Counted from the stretch's first letter, positions 50,938 to 60,690 are shown. The stretch: 64,000 bases of DNA from Paraburkholderia unamae (GCF_003268775.1 NZ_QLSU01000018.1:1-64000); one strand, 5' to 3'. The notes: generated by a model not told the origin, from the letters alone. Program-made: numbers and translations.

Positions 50938-52089
50938 CTACCCCTCGCGAGACAGGATCAGGCTCACGTGCGACGACAACACGCCGCCGTCCGCGTGAAT
51001 GAATGCGTGCCGTGGCGCACGGATTTGGCGCGCCTGTGCGCGCTCCGCCATTTGCAGCCAGGCCTCGACGGCGTGCGCCATGCCCCCTGCCACGCCGCAA
51101 TGACCGAACGAAAGCAGACCGCCGTGCGTGTTCAGGGGCAGACTGCCGCCGGGGTCGAATTCGCCCGCGCGCGCCAGGCGAGCGGCTTCACCGCGTGGCG
51201 CGAAACCGATTTCTTCGAGCAGCGAAACCAGCGTGATCGTGAAGGAGTCGTAGATGCCGAGATAGTCGATGTCACTGCGTTCGAGGCCCGCCGACGCGAA
51301 CGCGCGTGCCGACGCCTCCTGCGCGCCGCAAGCGAACACGTCGTCGATCGCCGTGAGATGCTGATGGCGGTGCGCCTGCCCGCTTCCCGTCACGGCGATG
51401 CGCGCGTTCGCACCCGGCTTCGCGCTCACGACCAGCGCCATCGCGCCATCCGAGATCGGGCAGCAATCGAGCAGCTTGAGCGGCGCGGCAATCGCCTTCG
51501 AAGCGAGCACGTCCTCCACGGAAATCGGCTCGCGCAGTTGCGCGCCTTCATGGCGGCTTGCCCGCGCACGCATGAGCACGGCGAATTCCGCGAGATCGCG
51601 CTCCGTCACGCCCGCCCGATGCATGTATTGCGACGCGAATAGCGCGTAGTAAGCGGGAACCGACCCGCCATATACCACTTCGTAGTCCGGATCGCCAACC
51701 TGCGCCAGCGTCTGGATCGACGCGTCGCGTGATTGCCCGCTCAAGCGGTTTTCGCCCGCCACCACGAGCACGTTGCGGCAGCGTCCTGAGCTCACGAGTT
51801 CGGCGGCGAGCATGAGCATGGCCGCGCCCGATGCGCCGCCCAACTGAAGGCTGTGCGCATAGGACGGGCGCAGGCCGAAGCGCTCCGCAAACAGTGTGGA
51901 AAGCATGAGATGCGGCAACGTTGTGGCATAGCCGCAAATGAGTCCGTCGATGTCGCCGCGTTCGAGCGCGGCCGCTTCGAGCGCGCCGGTGCCCGCCTGC
52001 GCCATCAGGTCGAGCGCGTTGCGGCCGGGAAATTTACCGAACGCGGTGCCGGCCGCGCCCGTGATCCACGCCTGGCTTCCTTCGCTCAT
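50938..52089 (-). CDS. SCP-x-type thiolase
   Basis: A 383-aa thiolase-fold enzyme of the lipid-transfer (SCP-x) class. AWITGAAGTAFGKFPG at the start, SLQLGGASGAAMLMLAAELVSSGR, DSFTITLVSLLEEIGF and NTHGGLLSFGHCGVAGGMAHAVEA match the class. The nucleophile Cys region of classical thiolases is replaced by GGASGAAM, as usual for this class. GGAGG is 5 nt before ATG 52089. It probably cleaves or condenses a beta-ketoacyl-CoA at the end of the pathway. Confidence 0.88.
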   Translation of the reverse strand: MSEGSQAWITGAAGTAFGKFPGRNALDLMAQAGTGALEAAALERGDIDGLICGYATTLPHLMLSTLFAERFGLRPSYAHSLQLGGASGAAMLMLAAELVSSGRCRNVLVVAGENRLSGQSRDASIQTLAQVGDPDYEVVYGGSVPAYYALFASQYMHRAGVTERDLAEFAVLMRARASRHEGAQLREPISVEDVLASKAIAAPLKLLDCCPISDGAMALVVSAKPGANARIAVTGSGQAHRHQHLTAIDDVFACGAQEASARAFASAGLERSDIDYLGIYDSFTITLVSLLEEIGFAPRGEAARLARAGEFDPGGSLPLNTHGGLLSFGHCGVAGGMAHAVEAWLQMAERAQARQIRAPRHAFIHADGGVLSSHVSLILSREG

Positions 52090-52138
52090 CGCTGCCTCCC
52101 TACGCCAGTGCTCGTTCCACAAAATTGCCTGATGATGC

Positions 52139-52780
52139 TTACCATATCAACTTCGCTCCCGTCTTCGCCTGCATCTCCTCATGCGTCACGCCTTCGGCCA
52201 GTTCGACCACGCGCAGGCCGTCCGTACTCACGTCGATCACGCCCAGGTCGGTGATGATCCGGTCGATCACGCGCACGCCCGTGAGCGGCAAGGTGCATTC
52301 GGGCAGGATCTTCCATTCCCAACCGCCGTCCTTCTTGGGCACCACGTGCTCCATCAGCACGACGACACGGCGTACGCCAGCCACCAGATCCATCGCGCCG
52401 CCCATGCCCTTCACCTTCTTGCCGGGTATCATCCAGTTCGCCAGATCGCCGCGCTCGCTCACCTGTAGCGCGCCGAGAATCGAAAGGTCGAGCTTGCCGC
52501 CTCGCACCATCGCGAAGCTCTCGTGCGAGCCCACGATGCTCGTGCCCGGTATCGTCGTCACCGTTTCCTTGCCCGCATTGATGATGTCGGGGTCCACTTC
52601 CGCCTCGCCGGGGTAGGGTCCGATGCCCAGCATGCCGTTTTCGCTGTGAAACCAGACTTCCTTGCCCGCGCTCACGTGGTTGGCCACCAGAGTGGGAAGG
52701 CCGATGCCCAGGTTCACGTAGTAGCCGTCCTCCAGTTCCTGCGCGGCGCGCTTCGCCATCTGTTCGTGCTGCCATGCCAT
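52139..52780 (-). CDS. 3-oxoacid CoA-transferase subunit B
   Basis: A 213-aa class I CoA-transferase beta subunit. The catalytic Glu is in WFHSENGMLGIGP, and GIGLPTLVANHV and GAMDLVAG are family motifs. It lies 2 nt after the A subunit. The pair could be ScoAB, AtoDA or PcaIJ; sequence alone does not fix the acid. In this operon it probably activates a keto- or short-chain acid with CoA from succinyl- or acetyl-CoA. Confidence 0.9.
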   Translation of the reverse strand: MAWQHEQMAKRAAQELEDGYYVNLGIGLPTLVANHVSAGKEVWFHSENGMLGIGPYPGEAEVDPDIINAGKETVTTIPGTSIVGSHESFAMVRGGKLDLSILGALQVSERGDLANWMIPGKKVKGMGGAMDLVAGVRRVVVLMEHVVPKKDGGWEWKILPECTLPLTGVRVIDRIITDLGVIDVSTDGLRVVELAEGVTHEEMQAKTGAKLIW

Positions 52781-52782
52781 GC

Positions 52783-53490
52783 TCAGTCTCCTGCGTGGGC
52801 GGAAGTCATGCGCCGTTCAATGCGCTTTTCGGGGGTGGGATTCACGACGATGCGATGCACGTAGATGCCGGGCAAATGAATCTCGTCCGGATCGAGCACG
52901 CCGCACTCCACCACTTCCTCCACCTCGGCCACCGTCGTCTTGCCCGCCATCGCCACGGCCGGGTTGAAGTTGCGCGCCGTGCGGCGAAACACCAGATTGC
53001 CCGCGCGATCGGCCTTCCAGGCCTTCACGAGCGCAACTTCCGGCACGAGCGCGCGCTCCATCACGTAGGCTTCGCCGTCGAATTCGCGCACCTCCTTGCC
53101 TTGCGCGACCATCGTGCCCACGCCAGTCTTCGTGAAGAACGCGGGAATGCCCGCGCCGCCCGCGCGCAGTCGCTCGGCCAGCGTGCCTTGCGGCGTGAAT
53201 TCGAGTTCCAGTTCGCCCTCCAGGTACTGGCGCTCGAACTCCTTGTTCTCGCCCACGTAGCTCGCGATCATCTTGCGGATTTGCCGCGTTTGCAGCAGCT
53301 TTCCAAGGCCGAATTCGTCGACGCCCGCGTTATTGGAGATCACCGTGAGCCCGCGCACGCCGGTCTGCACGAGCGCGTCAATCAACATTTCGGGAATGCC
53401 ACACAAACCGAATCCGCCGACCGCCAGTAGCTGCCCGTCGCGCAGCAGTCCATCGAACGCGCTTGCCGCGTTCTCGTATAGCTTGCCCAT
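52783..53490 (-). CDS. 3-oxoacid CoA-transferase subunit A
   Basis: A 235-aa class I CoA-transferase alpha subunit with the glycine-rich CoA loop AVGGFGLCGIPEMLI at about 24-38, the segment NNAGVDEFGLGKLL and FFTKTGVGTMVAQGKEV. It lies 4 nt after the kinase gene. With subunit B it forms the usual heteromeric enzyme. Confidence 0.92.
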   Translation of the reverse strand: MGKLYENAASAFDGLLRDGQLLAVGGFGLCGIPEMLIDALVQTGVRGLTVISNNAGVDEFGLGKLLQTRQIRKMIASYVGENKEFERQYLEGELELEFTPQGTLAERLRAGGAGIPAFFTKTGVGTMVAQGKEVREFDGEAYVMERALVPEVALVKAWKADRAGNLVFRRTARNFNPAVAMAGKTTVAEVEEVVECGVLDPDEIHLPGIYVHRIVVNPTPEKRIERRMTSAHAGD

Positions 53491-53494
53491 CCGC

Positions 53495-54556
53495 TTAGTC
53501 TCCTGCTCCAGGTCTCGTTGATGCGCTCGCGCTGCGCGCGGCGTCGTAGCGCTGTGCGCACTGCCATCCCAGCGCGGCCAGCGGCGCGGCCTTCGCGCCG
53601 GTTTCGCGGGCGTCGGCCGAGGCCGCGTTGCCCTGCCGCGCGCGCTCGCCTATGCCGTGCAAAATGGCGGCCATGCGAAAGAGGTTGTAGGCGAGGTAGA
53701 ACTCCCAATGCTCGCTCAAGCGTCGCCCGGTAGCGGCCTCGTATTGCCGCATATAGGCCGACTCCTCAGGAATGCCAAGTTCATTGAGATTCAGGCCTGC
53801 AATGCCGCGCCACACGTCGGGCGCGATCCTCCAGCTCATGCAGTGGTAAGCGAAATCGGCAAGCGGGTGGCCTAGCGTCGCCAGTTCCCAATCGAGCACC
53901 GCGACCACGCGATCCTCCACCGGATGAAACACGAGATTGTCGAGCCTGAAGTCGCCGTGCACGAGCGTCGTCTCGTCGTCGGCGGGCACGCGCTCGGGCA
54001 GCCATTCCATCAGCCGCTGCATGTCGGCGCTAACGGGCTGCGCCGCGTCGCGGCACTGCCGCGTCCAGCGCGCGATCTGCCGCTCGAAATAATTGCCTGA
54101 CTTGCCGAAACCGGCGAGCCCCACGGCCTCGATATCGATGCCGTGCAGCGGCGCGATCACATGGTTCATCTGCGCGTAGATTTCGCCGCGCCGCGCGGGC
54201 GTCATGCCGGGCAGCGACTGATCCGCGAGCACGCGGCCTTCGACGAACTCCATCAAATAGAACGGCGTCCCGACGATGGATTCGTCATCGCACCACACGA
54301 GCATTTCCGGCACCGGCACCGCCGTGCCGCGCAGCGCTTTCATCACGCGGTACTCGCGGTCGATCGCGTGCGCGGAGGCGAGCAGCACGCCTGGCGGCTT
54401 CTTGCGCAGCACGTAGCGGCCCCCCGCGCAATCGATGCGGAAGGTAGGATTCGACTGGCCGCCCGTGAGCGGCGCGATGGCAATCGCGCCAGGCCCGGCA
54501 TACCCTTGCTCGCGCAACCAGGCTTCGAGGCGCGCCTGAAACGGAACATGCGTCAT
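53495..54556 (-). CDS. APH-like phosphotransferase (ACAD10/11 N-domain and LvaA-like)
   Basis: A 353-aa aminoglycoside-phosphotransferase-fold kinase. PLTGGQSNPTFRID and VLRKKP give the nucleotide lysine; the Brenner motif is LVHGDFRLDNLVF and the metal aspartate lies in VAVLDWELATLGHPLAD. The same domain is fused to acyl-CoA dehydrogenase in eukaryotic ACAD10/11, and LvaA of Pseudomonas putida phosphorylates 4-hydroxyvaleryl-CoA. It overlaps the SDR gene by 4 nt and an acyl-CoA dehydrogenase is two genes upstream, so a 4-hydroxyacyl-CoA kinase is the likely role, inferred. Confidence 0.85.
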   Translation of the reverse strand: MTHVPFQARLEAWLREQGYAGPGAIAIAPLTGGQSNPTFRIDCAGGRYVLRKKPPGVLLASAHAIDREYRVMKALRGTAVPVPEMLVWCDDESIVGTPFYLMEFVEGRVLADQSLPGMTPARRGEIYAQMNHVIAPLHGIDIEAVGLAGFGKSGNYFERQIARWTRQCRDAAQPVSADMQRLMEWLPERVPADDETTLVHGDFRLDNLVFHPVEDRVVAVLDWELATLGHPLADFAYHCMSWRIAPDVWRGIAGLNLNELGIPEESAYMRQYEAATGRRLSEHWEFYLAYNLFRMAAILHGIGERARQGNAASADARETGAKAAPLAALGWQCAQRYDAARSASASTRPGAGD

Positions 54557-55326
54557 AGCGAACTCACGAGATGAGCGCGATCCACGGCGACGGCCGAGCC
54601 CGACATGGCGCGCCCCGCGTCGGACACGAGCAGCAGCAGCGGACCGTCGAGGTCGGACATCGTGCTGAAGCGCCGGCTGGGAATACGCATGCGCAGCTTC
54701 TGGCCGGGCTCGCTGTTCAGGAAGTCGCGATTCAGGTTGGTCTCGACATAGCCCGGCAGCAGCGCGTTGACGCGGATGTCGTAGCGTGCGAGTTCGAGCG
54801 CCATCGAGCGGGTAAGCTGAATGACGGCCGCTTTCGAGGCCGCATAAGGCGCCACGCCGTTCGCCACCCGCTCGCCGAGAATCGACGCGATATTGACGAT
54901 CGCGCCGCGCGTTTGCGCCGCAACCATCCGGCGGCCCGCTTCGGTCGCGACGTTCCAGCATCCCTTGAAGTTGGTGTCGATGACGTGCTCGAAGTCCTCG
55001 CCGGTTTGCTCCAGCAGCGGCTTCGTGACCGTCACGCCTGCGTTGTTGACGACGATGTCAGGCGCACCCCACGCGCCCAGTTCGTCGAAGCAGGCGCGCA
55101 CGCTCTGCGCGTCGGTCACGTCGAGCCGCATGGCGCGCGCCTCCCCGCCCGCCGCCTCGATCTCCCCCACGAGTTCGCCGAGGCTGCCCACATTGCGCGC
55201 CGAGACGGCAACCCGTGCCCCCGCCGCAGCAAGTAGTTGTCCAAAATGACGGCCAAGGCCGCTCGACGCCCCGGTCACCAGCGCCGTGCGCCCTTCCAGC
55301 GAAAAGCGCTTTGCGATATCCGTCAT
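54553..55326 (-). CDS. Short-chain dehydrogenase/reductase
   Basis: A 257-aa SDR. The NAD(P) motif is TGASSGLGRH (about 19-28), NNAGVTV follows, and the catalytic Tyr and Lys are in YAASKAAVI with Ser in NIASILG. It ends with an ATGA overlap into the kinase gene and its start overlaps the acyl-CoA dehydrogenase stop. It probably oxidises a 3-hydroxyacyl-CoA or reduces a ketone in the same pathway. Confidence 0.9.
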   Translation of the reverse strand: MTDIAKRFSLEGRTALVTGASSGLGRHFGQLLAAAGARVAVSARNVGSLGELVGEIEAAGGEARAMRLDVTDAQSVRACFDELGAWGAPDIVVNNAGVTVTKPLLEQTGEDFEHVIDTNFKGCWNVATEAGRRMVAAQTRGAIVNIASILGERVANGVAPYAASKAAVIQLTRSMALELARYDIRVNALLPGYVETNLNRDFLNSEPGQKLRMRIPSRRFSTMSDLDGPLLLLVSDAGRAMSGSAVAVDRAHLVSSL

Positions 55327-56498
55327 CACGCTTTTCCCTCGCTGGCTTCGACAATCTTTCGCGCCATGCTCCAGCGGTGCACCTCGCTCGGGCCGTCGTA
55401 AATCCGGAACGCGCGCATGTCCATGAAGATGCGCATCACGGCCGTCTCCGCCGTCACGCCCTGCCCGCCGAGCATCTGCACGCAGCGGTCCACGGTGCGC
55501 CACAGCGCTTCGGAGCACACCACCTTCGCGCGGCTCGACTCGAAGTTGCCGCGCTGGCCCTGATCGAGCAGCCATGCCGTGTGCCAGATATGCAGGCGCG
55601 ACGTTTGCAGGTCCATGTCATTGTCGGCCAGCATGAAGCCCACGCCCTCGTGCGCGCCTAGCGGCTTGCCGAACGCCTGGCGCTCGCGCGCATAGGCCGT
55701 GGCAATGTCGTGAGCGCGCCGCGCCTGGCCCAGCCAGCGCATGCAATGCGTGAGGCGCGCGGGCGCAAGACGCACCTGTGCGTAACGAAAGCCCTTGCCG
55801 ACTTCGCCGAGCACGTCGCTCGCCGGAATGCGCACGCGCTCGAACGCGAGCACGCCGTGGCCGCCCGTGAAGCAGCGGTCCATCGCCTCCATGCTGCGCT
55901 CCAGCCGAATGCCTTCGCGGCTCATGTCGGTGAGGAACATCGTGGCCGTGCCGTCTTCCATGCGCGCCATGACGATGGCATAGTCGGCGCCGCTCGCACC
56001 CGTGATGAACCACTTGCGTCCAGTGATGAGGTAGTCGTCGCCGTCACGCACGGCCGTCGTGGCGAGCATCGACGGATCGGCGCCAGCGCCCGGCGAGGGT
56101 TCGGTCATCGCGAAGCACGAACGCGCGCGCCCCTCCACCTGCGGGCGCAGCCAGCGCGCCTTTTGCGCTTCGGAGGCAACGGCTTCCATCAGATGGATGT
56201 TGCCTTCGTCGGGGGCGTGAATATTGAGCGCGGTCGGGCCGAGCCACGAATAGCCCGCCTCTTCGAATACCACGGCCTTCGCGACATGGCTCAGCCCGAG
56301 GCCGCCCATGGATGTCGAGGCATGCGGCGTGAGCAGACCCGCAGCGCGCGCGCGTTCGATCAGCTCGCGGCGCAGCGCCTCGCTCGGCCCGTGCGAGTCG
56401 TGGCGCACGTCGGACTCCAGCGGAATGACCTGCTCGGCGATAAAACGCCGCGTGCGGTCTCTCAGTTCCAGCAGTTCAGGTGAAAGATCAAAGTTCAT
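55326..56498 (-). CDS. Acyl-CoA dehydrogenase, ACAD10/11 type
   Basis: A 390-aa acyl-CoA dehydrogenase. FAMTEPSPGAGADPS and KWFITGASGADYAIVMAR form the flavin and substrate sites, and MLGGQGVTAETAVMRIF then YDGPSEVHR close the C-terminal domain; the GPSEVH pattern is seen in the ACAD10/11 and LvaC group. Adjacent genes for an APH-like kinase and an SDR support a role with 4-phospho-acyl-CoA or a related substrate. It is 48 nt after the permease gene. Confidence 0.9.
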   Translation of the reverse strand: MNFDLSPELLELRDRTRRFIAEQVIPLESDVRHDSHGPSEALRRELIERARAAGLLTPHASTSMGGLGLSHVAKAVVFEEAGYSWLGPTALNIHAPDEGNIHLMEAVASEAQKARWLRPQVEGRARSCFAMTEPSPGAGADPSMLATTAVRDGDDYLITGRKWFITGASGADYAIVMARMEDGTATMFLTDMSREGIRLERSMEAMDRCFTGGHGVLAFERVRIPASDVLGEVGKGFRYAQVRLAPARLTHCMRWLGQARRAHDIATAYARERQAFGKPLGAHEGVGFMLADNDMDLQTSRLHIWHTAWLLDQGQRGNFESSRAKVVCSEALWRTVDRCVQMLGGQGVTAETAVMRIFMDMRAFRIYDGPSEVHRWSMARKIVEASEGKA

Positions 56499-56546
56499 GA
56501 TGTCGATACCGTAGAAAACGCGATTACCCAGGGCGCATGCGCCTCG

Positions 56547-57926
56547 TCAAAACAGTCGGCTCAGCGCCGGCACGCTCAGTACGGCTACGTAATAGCCCAT
56601 GAACTGAACGCCTGCGTTGAACGCGAACACGCGCGAAAGCAGCCCTCCGAACAAACCGACGGTGAGGATCACACCAAGGCCGAGCCACTGCCCTTCCCAA
56701 ACGCTGATCAGCACGATGAGCCCGGCAAACGTCGCGATGATCGCCTCGTGGCTCAGCTTTCTCGAAACGAACAGCGCGGCGCGCCGTGCATGATTCATGG
56801 CGAGCGGATACGAAACGAGCGCGGCGAGCAGCACGCCGAGCAAGCCGAACACGAGAAACTCCCAACCCGAGAGCATCGTATGCAGATTGTGCACCTCGCC
56901 CGTTGCGCTGTTGACGAAGAACCGGGGCGGCGCGTTGAATAGCGGCGCGGCGGGACCGGCCGCCACGGGGCTAAGCGGCAGGCCGAGCGCGATGAGGGGA
57001 ATCAGCGTCTCCGCGATATAAGTGGCCTCGGTCACGCCGTTGCGCACGGCAATGACGGTGGTGAGGCGCTCATACGCATGCTTGATCCGGGCGCCGACCA
57101 GCTCGCCCATCACCACGGTCATCGCAACGGGGCTGAACACGAAGGTCGCGCTGGAGATGGCGGCGGTGGCGGCCGTCCAGCCCAGTTGGCGCCGGTCCAG
57201 CACCTTGAGCGGATTGGGGAAGTAGCCGCTCCATTGCTTGACGTCGGGCGCGAGCACGAAAGTCGATGCGCGCGGGCGACGCATGCGGCGGCGCTCGGCG
57301 GGCGCGAGCAGCGAGAACACGTCGGCGATCAGCGGGCCAATGGCGATGCCGAGGAAATAGCTCACGCCCAGCTTGACGCCATAGTGGCCGGTCAACGCCT
57401 GCAAGCCCACGATCAGCATGACGAACGGCACGAGCAGCACGACGGCGGCCCAGCGCGCCGGCGAAAGATAAGCAATGCCGATGGCCACGACGAGAAAGAC
57501 CCACGGCGCGGCCTTCGTGATGACACCGGCCACGGGCGCGAGCAGCACCGCGAACAGCACGGCGAGCGGCAGCGCGATGAAGGCCGCGACGATGGCCCCG
57601 GAAATCATCTTGCGCAGCGCGATATGCGGCACGCCGAGCGCGCGCAGCATGGTGGCCTGCTGGAGCAGCGGGGCCGCCATCGCATCGCCCGGAATGCCGA
57701 GCAGCGCGGTGGGAATCGCGTGGGTCATGTGCTTGGCGACGGCCCCCGCGATAAAGAACGTGAAGACGCCTTCGGGCGGCACGCCCAGCAACGCAACGAG
57801 CAGCGTGAGCGGCGCGATGGTGGCCGTTTCGTCGGTGCCGGAAATCACGCCGAGCGCCGCGAACACGACCGCGCCGAGCAAGCCCATCGAGAGCGCGACG
57901 AGAAACGAATGGAGCAGCGCATCCAT
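56547..57926 (-). CDS. Tripartite tricarboxylate transporter permease, TctA family
   Basis: A 459-aa large permease with about 11-12 membrane segments. The signature GVISGTDETATIAPLTLLVALLGVPPEG and GIPGDAMAAPLLQQ in the N-terminal half is typical of TctA. No tctC-type binding-protein gene is in the window. The 1-nt overlap with the two-TM gene upstream suggests that protein acts as its small partner in place of TctB. The substrate is likely the carboxylic acid degraded by the following genes. Confidence 0.85.
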   Translation of the reverse strand: MDALLHSFLVALSMGLLGAVVFAALGVISGTDETATIAPLTLLVALLGVPPEGVFTFFIAGAVAKHMTHAIPTALLGIPGDAMAAPLLQQATMLRALGVPHIALRKMISGAIVAAFIALPLAVLFAVLLAPVAGVITKAAPWVFLVVAIGIAYLSPARWAAVVLLVPFVMLIVGLQALTGHYGVKLGVSYFLGIAIGPLIADVFSLLAPAERRRMRRPRASTFVLAPDVKQWSGYFPNPLKVLDRRQLGWTAATAAISSATFVFSPVAMTVVMGELVGARIKHAYERLTTVIAVRNGVTEATYIAETLIPLIALGLPLSPVAAGPAAPLFNAPPRFFVNSATGEVHNLHTMLSGWEFLVFGLLGVLLAALVSYPLAMNHARRAALFVSRKLSHEAIIATFAGLIVLISVWEGQWLGLGVILTVGLFGGLLSRVFAFNAGVQFMGYYVAVLSVPALSRLF

Positions 57927-58477
57927 TAGCAGGCCTCCGTTCGCGTTGCGTGGGTGCCTTGCGCGCCGCTTGCCGCGCTTGTTCCGTGCGTTCCCTGCAT
58001 CTCCGGGCTTTGCGACTGCGCGTGCGCGAACATGTCGAGAATACCGAGTTCCTCAAGCTCGGCGCGCCCGGCTGGCGAAAGATCGGCGATCGTGCCGATG
58101 CCGCCGGCCTGTGCGCCCAGCATGCGCAGCACCTCCGCGCGGCCCGCCGCGTCGATGGCCTGCTCGGCCACCACGCGCTTGGGCTTGAACAGGCGCGCGC
58201 AAATCACGCCGGCCAGCAGGCAGCCTGCGAGCCCCGCGAGCATCGACCCGGCGTGCGCCAGCTCGTGATCGTGCACCCATGAAGCGAGCAGCGATTTGCC
58301 CAGCGTGAAAGCGCCCATGCTCATCGCGACGCCGATGGCGATCGAGGCGCCGAGATGGCGAATATCCACCGTGTCGCCCCACACCTGCGCGAGAAACGGC
58401 ACGTCTGCGTCGTCTCCCGCAACGATGGTCGATCCGCTCGCACCGGGCGATGGCGCGCCGACACTGTCCTGTCGCAT
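57926..58477 (-). CDS. Unknown two-TM protein, possible small subunit of the TctA-type permease
   Basis: A 183-aa protein that I do not recognise. Two hydrophobic segments at about 43-66 and 75-95 lie in the middle; the C-terminal half has a helix (GRAEVLRMLGAQAGGIGTIADLSPAGRAELEELGIL) and a tail of GTHGTSAASGAQGTH-type repeats. TctB proteins usually have four TMs, so it does not match well. Its stop overlaps the permease ATG by one base. The pairing suggests a transport subunit, inferred from position only. Confidence 0.7.
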   Translation of the reverse strand: MRQDSVGAPSPGASGSTIVAGDDADVPFLAQVWGDTVDIRHLGASIAIGVAMSMGAFTLGKSLLASWVHDHELAHAGSMLAGLAGCLLAGVICARLFKPKRVVAEQAIDAAGRAEVLRMLGAQAGGIGTIADLSPAGRAELEELGILDMFAHAQSQSPEMQGTHGTSAASGAQGTHATRTEAC

Positions 58478-58557
58478 TGTTGTCTCCTCCTGATCTGAAG
58501 TTCCGGCCTGACCTTCTGGTTATCGAATGGCTTTGCTCTCGCCTGCCGCGCCGCGCC

Positions 58558-60690
58558 TCACGGCGCCACGGCCACCTCCATGAGCGCGTCGACCACCACG
58601 GCGCCACTTGCGCTCACCATCACGGGATTGAGGTCGATCGAGCGGATCTGCCCGCCGGCCTCGTGCATGATCCTGCCCACCTGCACGGCGATCTTCGCGA
58701 GCGCGTGCGTGTCTACGGCCGACTCGCCACGCACGCCCGCAAGCAGCGGCGCGATGCGCAGACGCGCGAGCGCGCGCAGCACGGCATCTTCGCTGCATGG
58801 CGCGAGCAGCACGGCCGTGTCGCGCAGGATTTCCACGTACTTGCCGCCATCGCCCACCACCACGACCGCGCCGAATTCGGCGTCCCAGTGCGCGCCCACC
58901 ATGCACTCGCGCGGCGCGCGCTCCATGCGTGCGATCACGATGCCTTCGCTTGCCGCGCCCAGCCGCTCAAGCGTCGCGTTCTGGTCGAGCCACGCGCGCG
59001 CCACGCTTTCCTCGTCGTTGCAATTGAGCGCGACGAGACCATGCTCGCTCTTGTGGGGCACGTCGGGCGAGCTTGCCTTCACGGCCACCGGGCCGCCCAA
59101 GGCGCGCCATGCCGCGACGGCCTCCTCCGCGCTGTGACACGCCTTGTGCGCCACCACCGGTATGCCGCTCGCGGCGAGGCGAGCCAGGCTCGCGGCCTCG
59201 CTCAGCGTGCGCGCGGGCGCGTTCGCGTGAGCGGTTGCAAGACGCAGTGGAGGCGCACCGTTCGCGCTGTCCGCAATACGCGCCGCTTCGGCGGCGACTT
59301 CGCGCAGCAAGGCGCGATGCGCGGTCAATTGGGCCAGCGATGCGATCGCATGCGCGGCGCTCTCATAGGTAGGCACGTTCACGGCGCGAAACGCCGCCGC
59401 GACCGGCGGCTGCCAGGCGGCCACGACGATGGGCTTGCCCGCCGTATCGGCAAACGCGGCCGCGTCGCGCGCGAAGCGCTCCACGTCGTAGCCCAGGCCC
59501 GCAACGGGGATGTCGAGCAGCACGAGGTCGCTGGCCGGGTCGGTGGCGACCACGGGCAGCACGTCGCCGAACAGACCGCTGTTGGTGAGCAGCGCCGCCG
59601 TGACGTCCACGGGATTGCCGGTCGCGGCAAAACCGGGCAGACGCTTTTCCAGCTCGGCCTGGGTGTGCGGCGCAAGCGGCACGAGCGCGAGGCCGTGACG
59701 CTCGGCGGCGTCGGCGGCCATCACGCAGCTCGCGCCCGAGTTGCTGACCACGACGAGTTGCGCGCCCTGCGGCTGCCAGTCGCGCAGGTAAAGCGGCGCG
59801 CAACGCGCGAGCGCATGGGCGTCGTCCACGCGATAGATGCCGTGCCGCTCGAAGAAGGCCGACACGGCCCGGTCCTCGTTCGCAATCGCCCCCGTGTGCG
59901 AAGCCGCCGCGCGTTGCCCGGCGCTCGATCGCCCCGCCTTCACGGCGACGATCGGCACGCCGCGGCGGCGCGCCACGGCCGCCGCCTGCGCCAGCACCTC
60001 GGGCGCGGTGAGGCTTTCGAGGTACAGCAGGATCAGCTTCACGTCGGGGTCGTGCGCGATCGCCAAAGCGAGGTCGCTCACGGTGACGTCGGCTTCGTTG
60101 CCGGTCGCGTGCATGTGCCGAACGCCGATGCCCTGGCCGCGCAGCAGGCCGTACACCATGGCGCTCACGCCGCCGCTCTGGCTGATGACCGCGACCGGGC
60201 CGTCCGCGGGCGGCACTTCGATGAACATCGTCGAGAAGCTGGCGATGGTGCCGTTGCCGAAGTTCGCGAGCCCCTGGCTGTTCGGCCCCACGAGGCGCAT
60301 GCCTGCCTGCGCCGCGATCGCGACCATCTCGTCCTGCATGCGCTTGCCGGCCTCGTCCGCCTCGCCGAAACCCGAGGCGATCACGATCGCGGCCCCCACC
60401 CCGAGGCGCGCGCAGTCGCGCACGGTCTGCACGGCCGCCTCGCCGCTCACGACGACAATGGCCAGCTCCGGGATTTCAGGCAGCGCGTCGAGAGAGGGAA
60501 AAGCCGGCAGCCCCTGAATCTCGGCGCGCTGCGGATTGACGGGATAAAGCTTGCCCGCATAGCCCTGCTGGCGCATGTAGTGCAACGGACGTCCGCCGAT
60601 CTTGTGAATATTTTCCGAGGCGCCGATCACGGCAATCGAGCGCGGCGACAGCAAGACCTGAAGTGTCTGATTCATGTTTCCGGATTTCAT
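58558..60690 (-). CDS. NDP-forming acyl-CoA synthetase, fused alpha-beta
   Basis: A 710-aa acyl-CoA synthetase of the ADP-forming family. The N-terminal CoA-binding Rossmann domain (SPRSIAVIGASENIHKIGGRPLHY, LVGPNSQGLANF, VISQSGGVSAMVYG) is followed by the catalytic histidine region AAASHTGAIANEDRAVSAFF and a C-terminal ATP-grasp domain (VAVKASSPDVPHKSEHGLVALN, GVRGESAVD). It activates an organic acid with ATP and CoA. The start may be ATG 60675, since neither start has a good SD. It is the first enzyme gene of the leftward operon after the IclR regulator. Confidence 0.88.
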   Translation of the reverse strand: MKSGNMNQTLQVLLSPRSIAVIGASENIHKIGGRPLHYMRQQGYAGKLYPVNPQRAEIQGLPAFPSLDALPEIPELAIVVVSGEAAVQTVRDCARLGVGAAIVIASGFGEADEAGKRMQDEMVAIAAQAGMRLVGPNSQGLANFGNGTIASFSTMFIEVPPADGPVAVISQSGGVSAMVYGLLRGQGIGVRHMHATGNEADVTVSDLALAIAHDPDVKLILLYLESLTAPEVLAQAAAVARRRGVPIVAVKAGRSSAGQRAAASHTGAIANEDRAVSAFFERHGIYRVDDAHALARCAPLYLRDWQPQGAQLVVVSNSGASCVMAADAAERHGLALVPLAPHTQAELEKRLPGFAATGNPVDVTAALLTNSGLFGDVLPVVATDPASDLVLLDIPVAGLGYDVERFARDAAAFADTAGKPIVVAAWQPPVAAAFRAVNVPTYESAAHAIASLAQLTAHRALLREVAAEAARIADSANGAPPLRLATAHANAPARTLSEAASLARLAASGIPVVAHKACHSAEEAVAAWRALGGPVAVKASSPDVPHKSEHGLVALNCNDEESVARAWLDQNATLERLGAASEGIVIARMERAPRECMVGAHWDAEFGAVVVVGDGGKYVEILRDTAVLLAPCSEDAVLRALARLRIAPLLAGVRGESAVDTHALAKIAVQVGRIMHEAGGQIRSIDLNPVMVSASGAVVVDALMEVAVAP

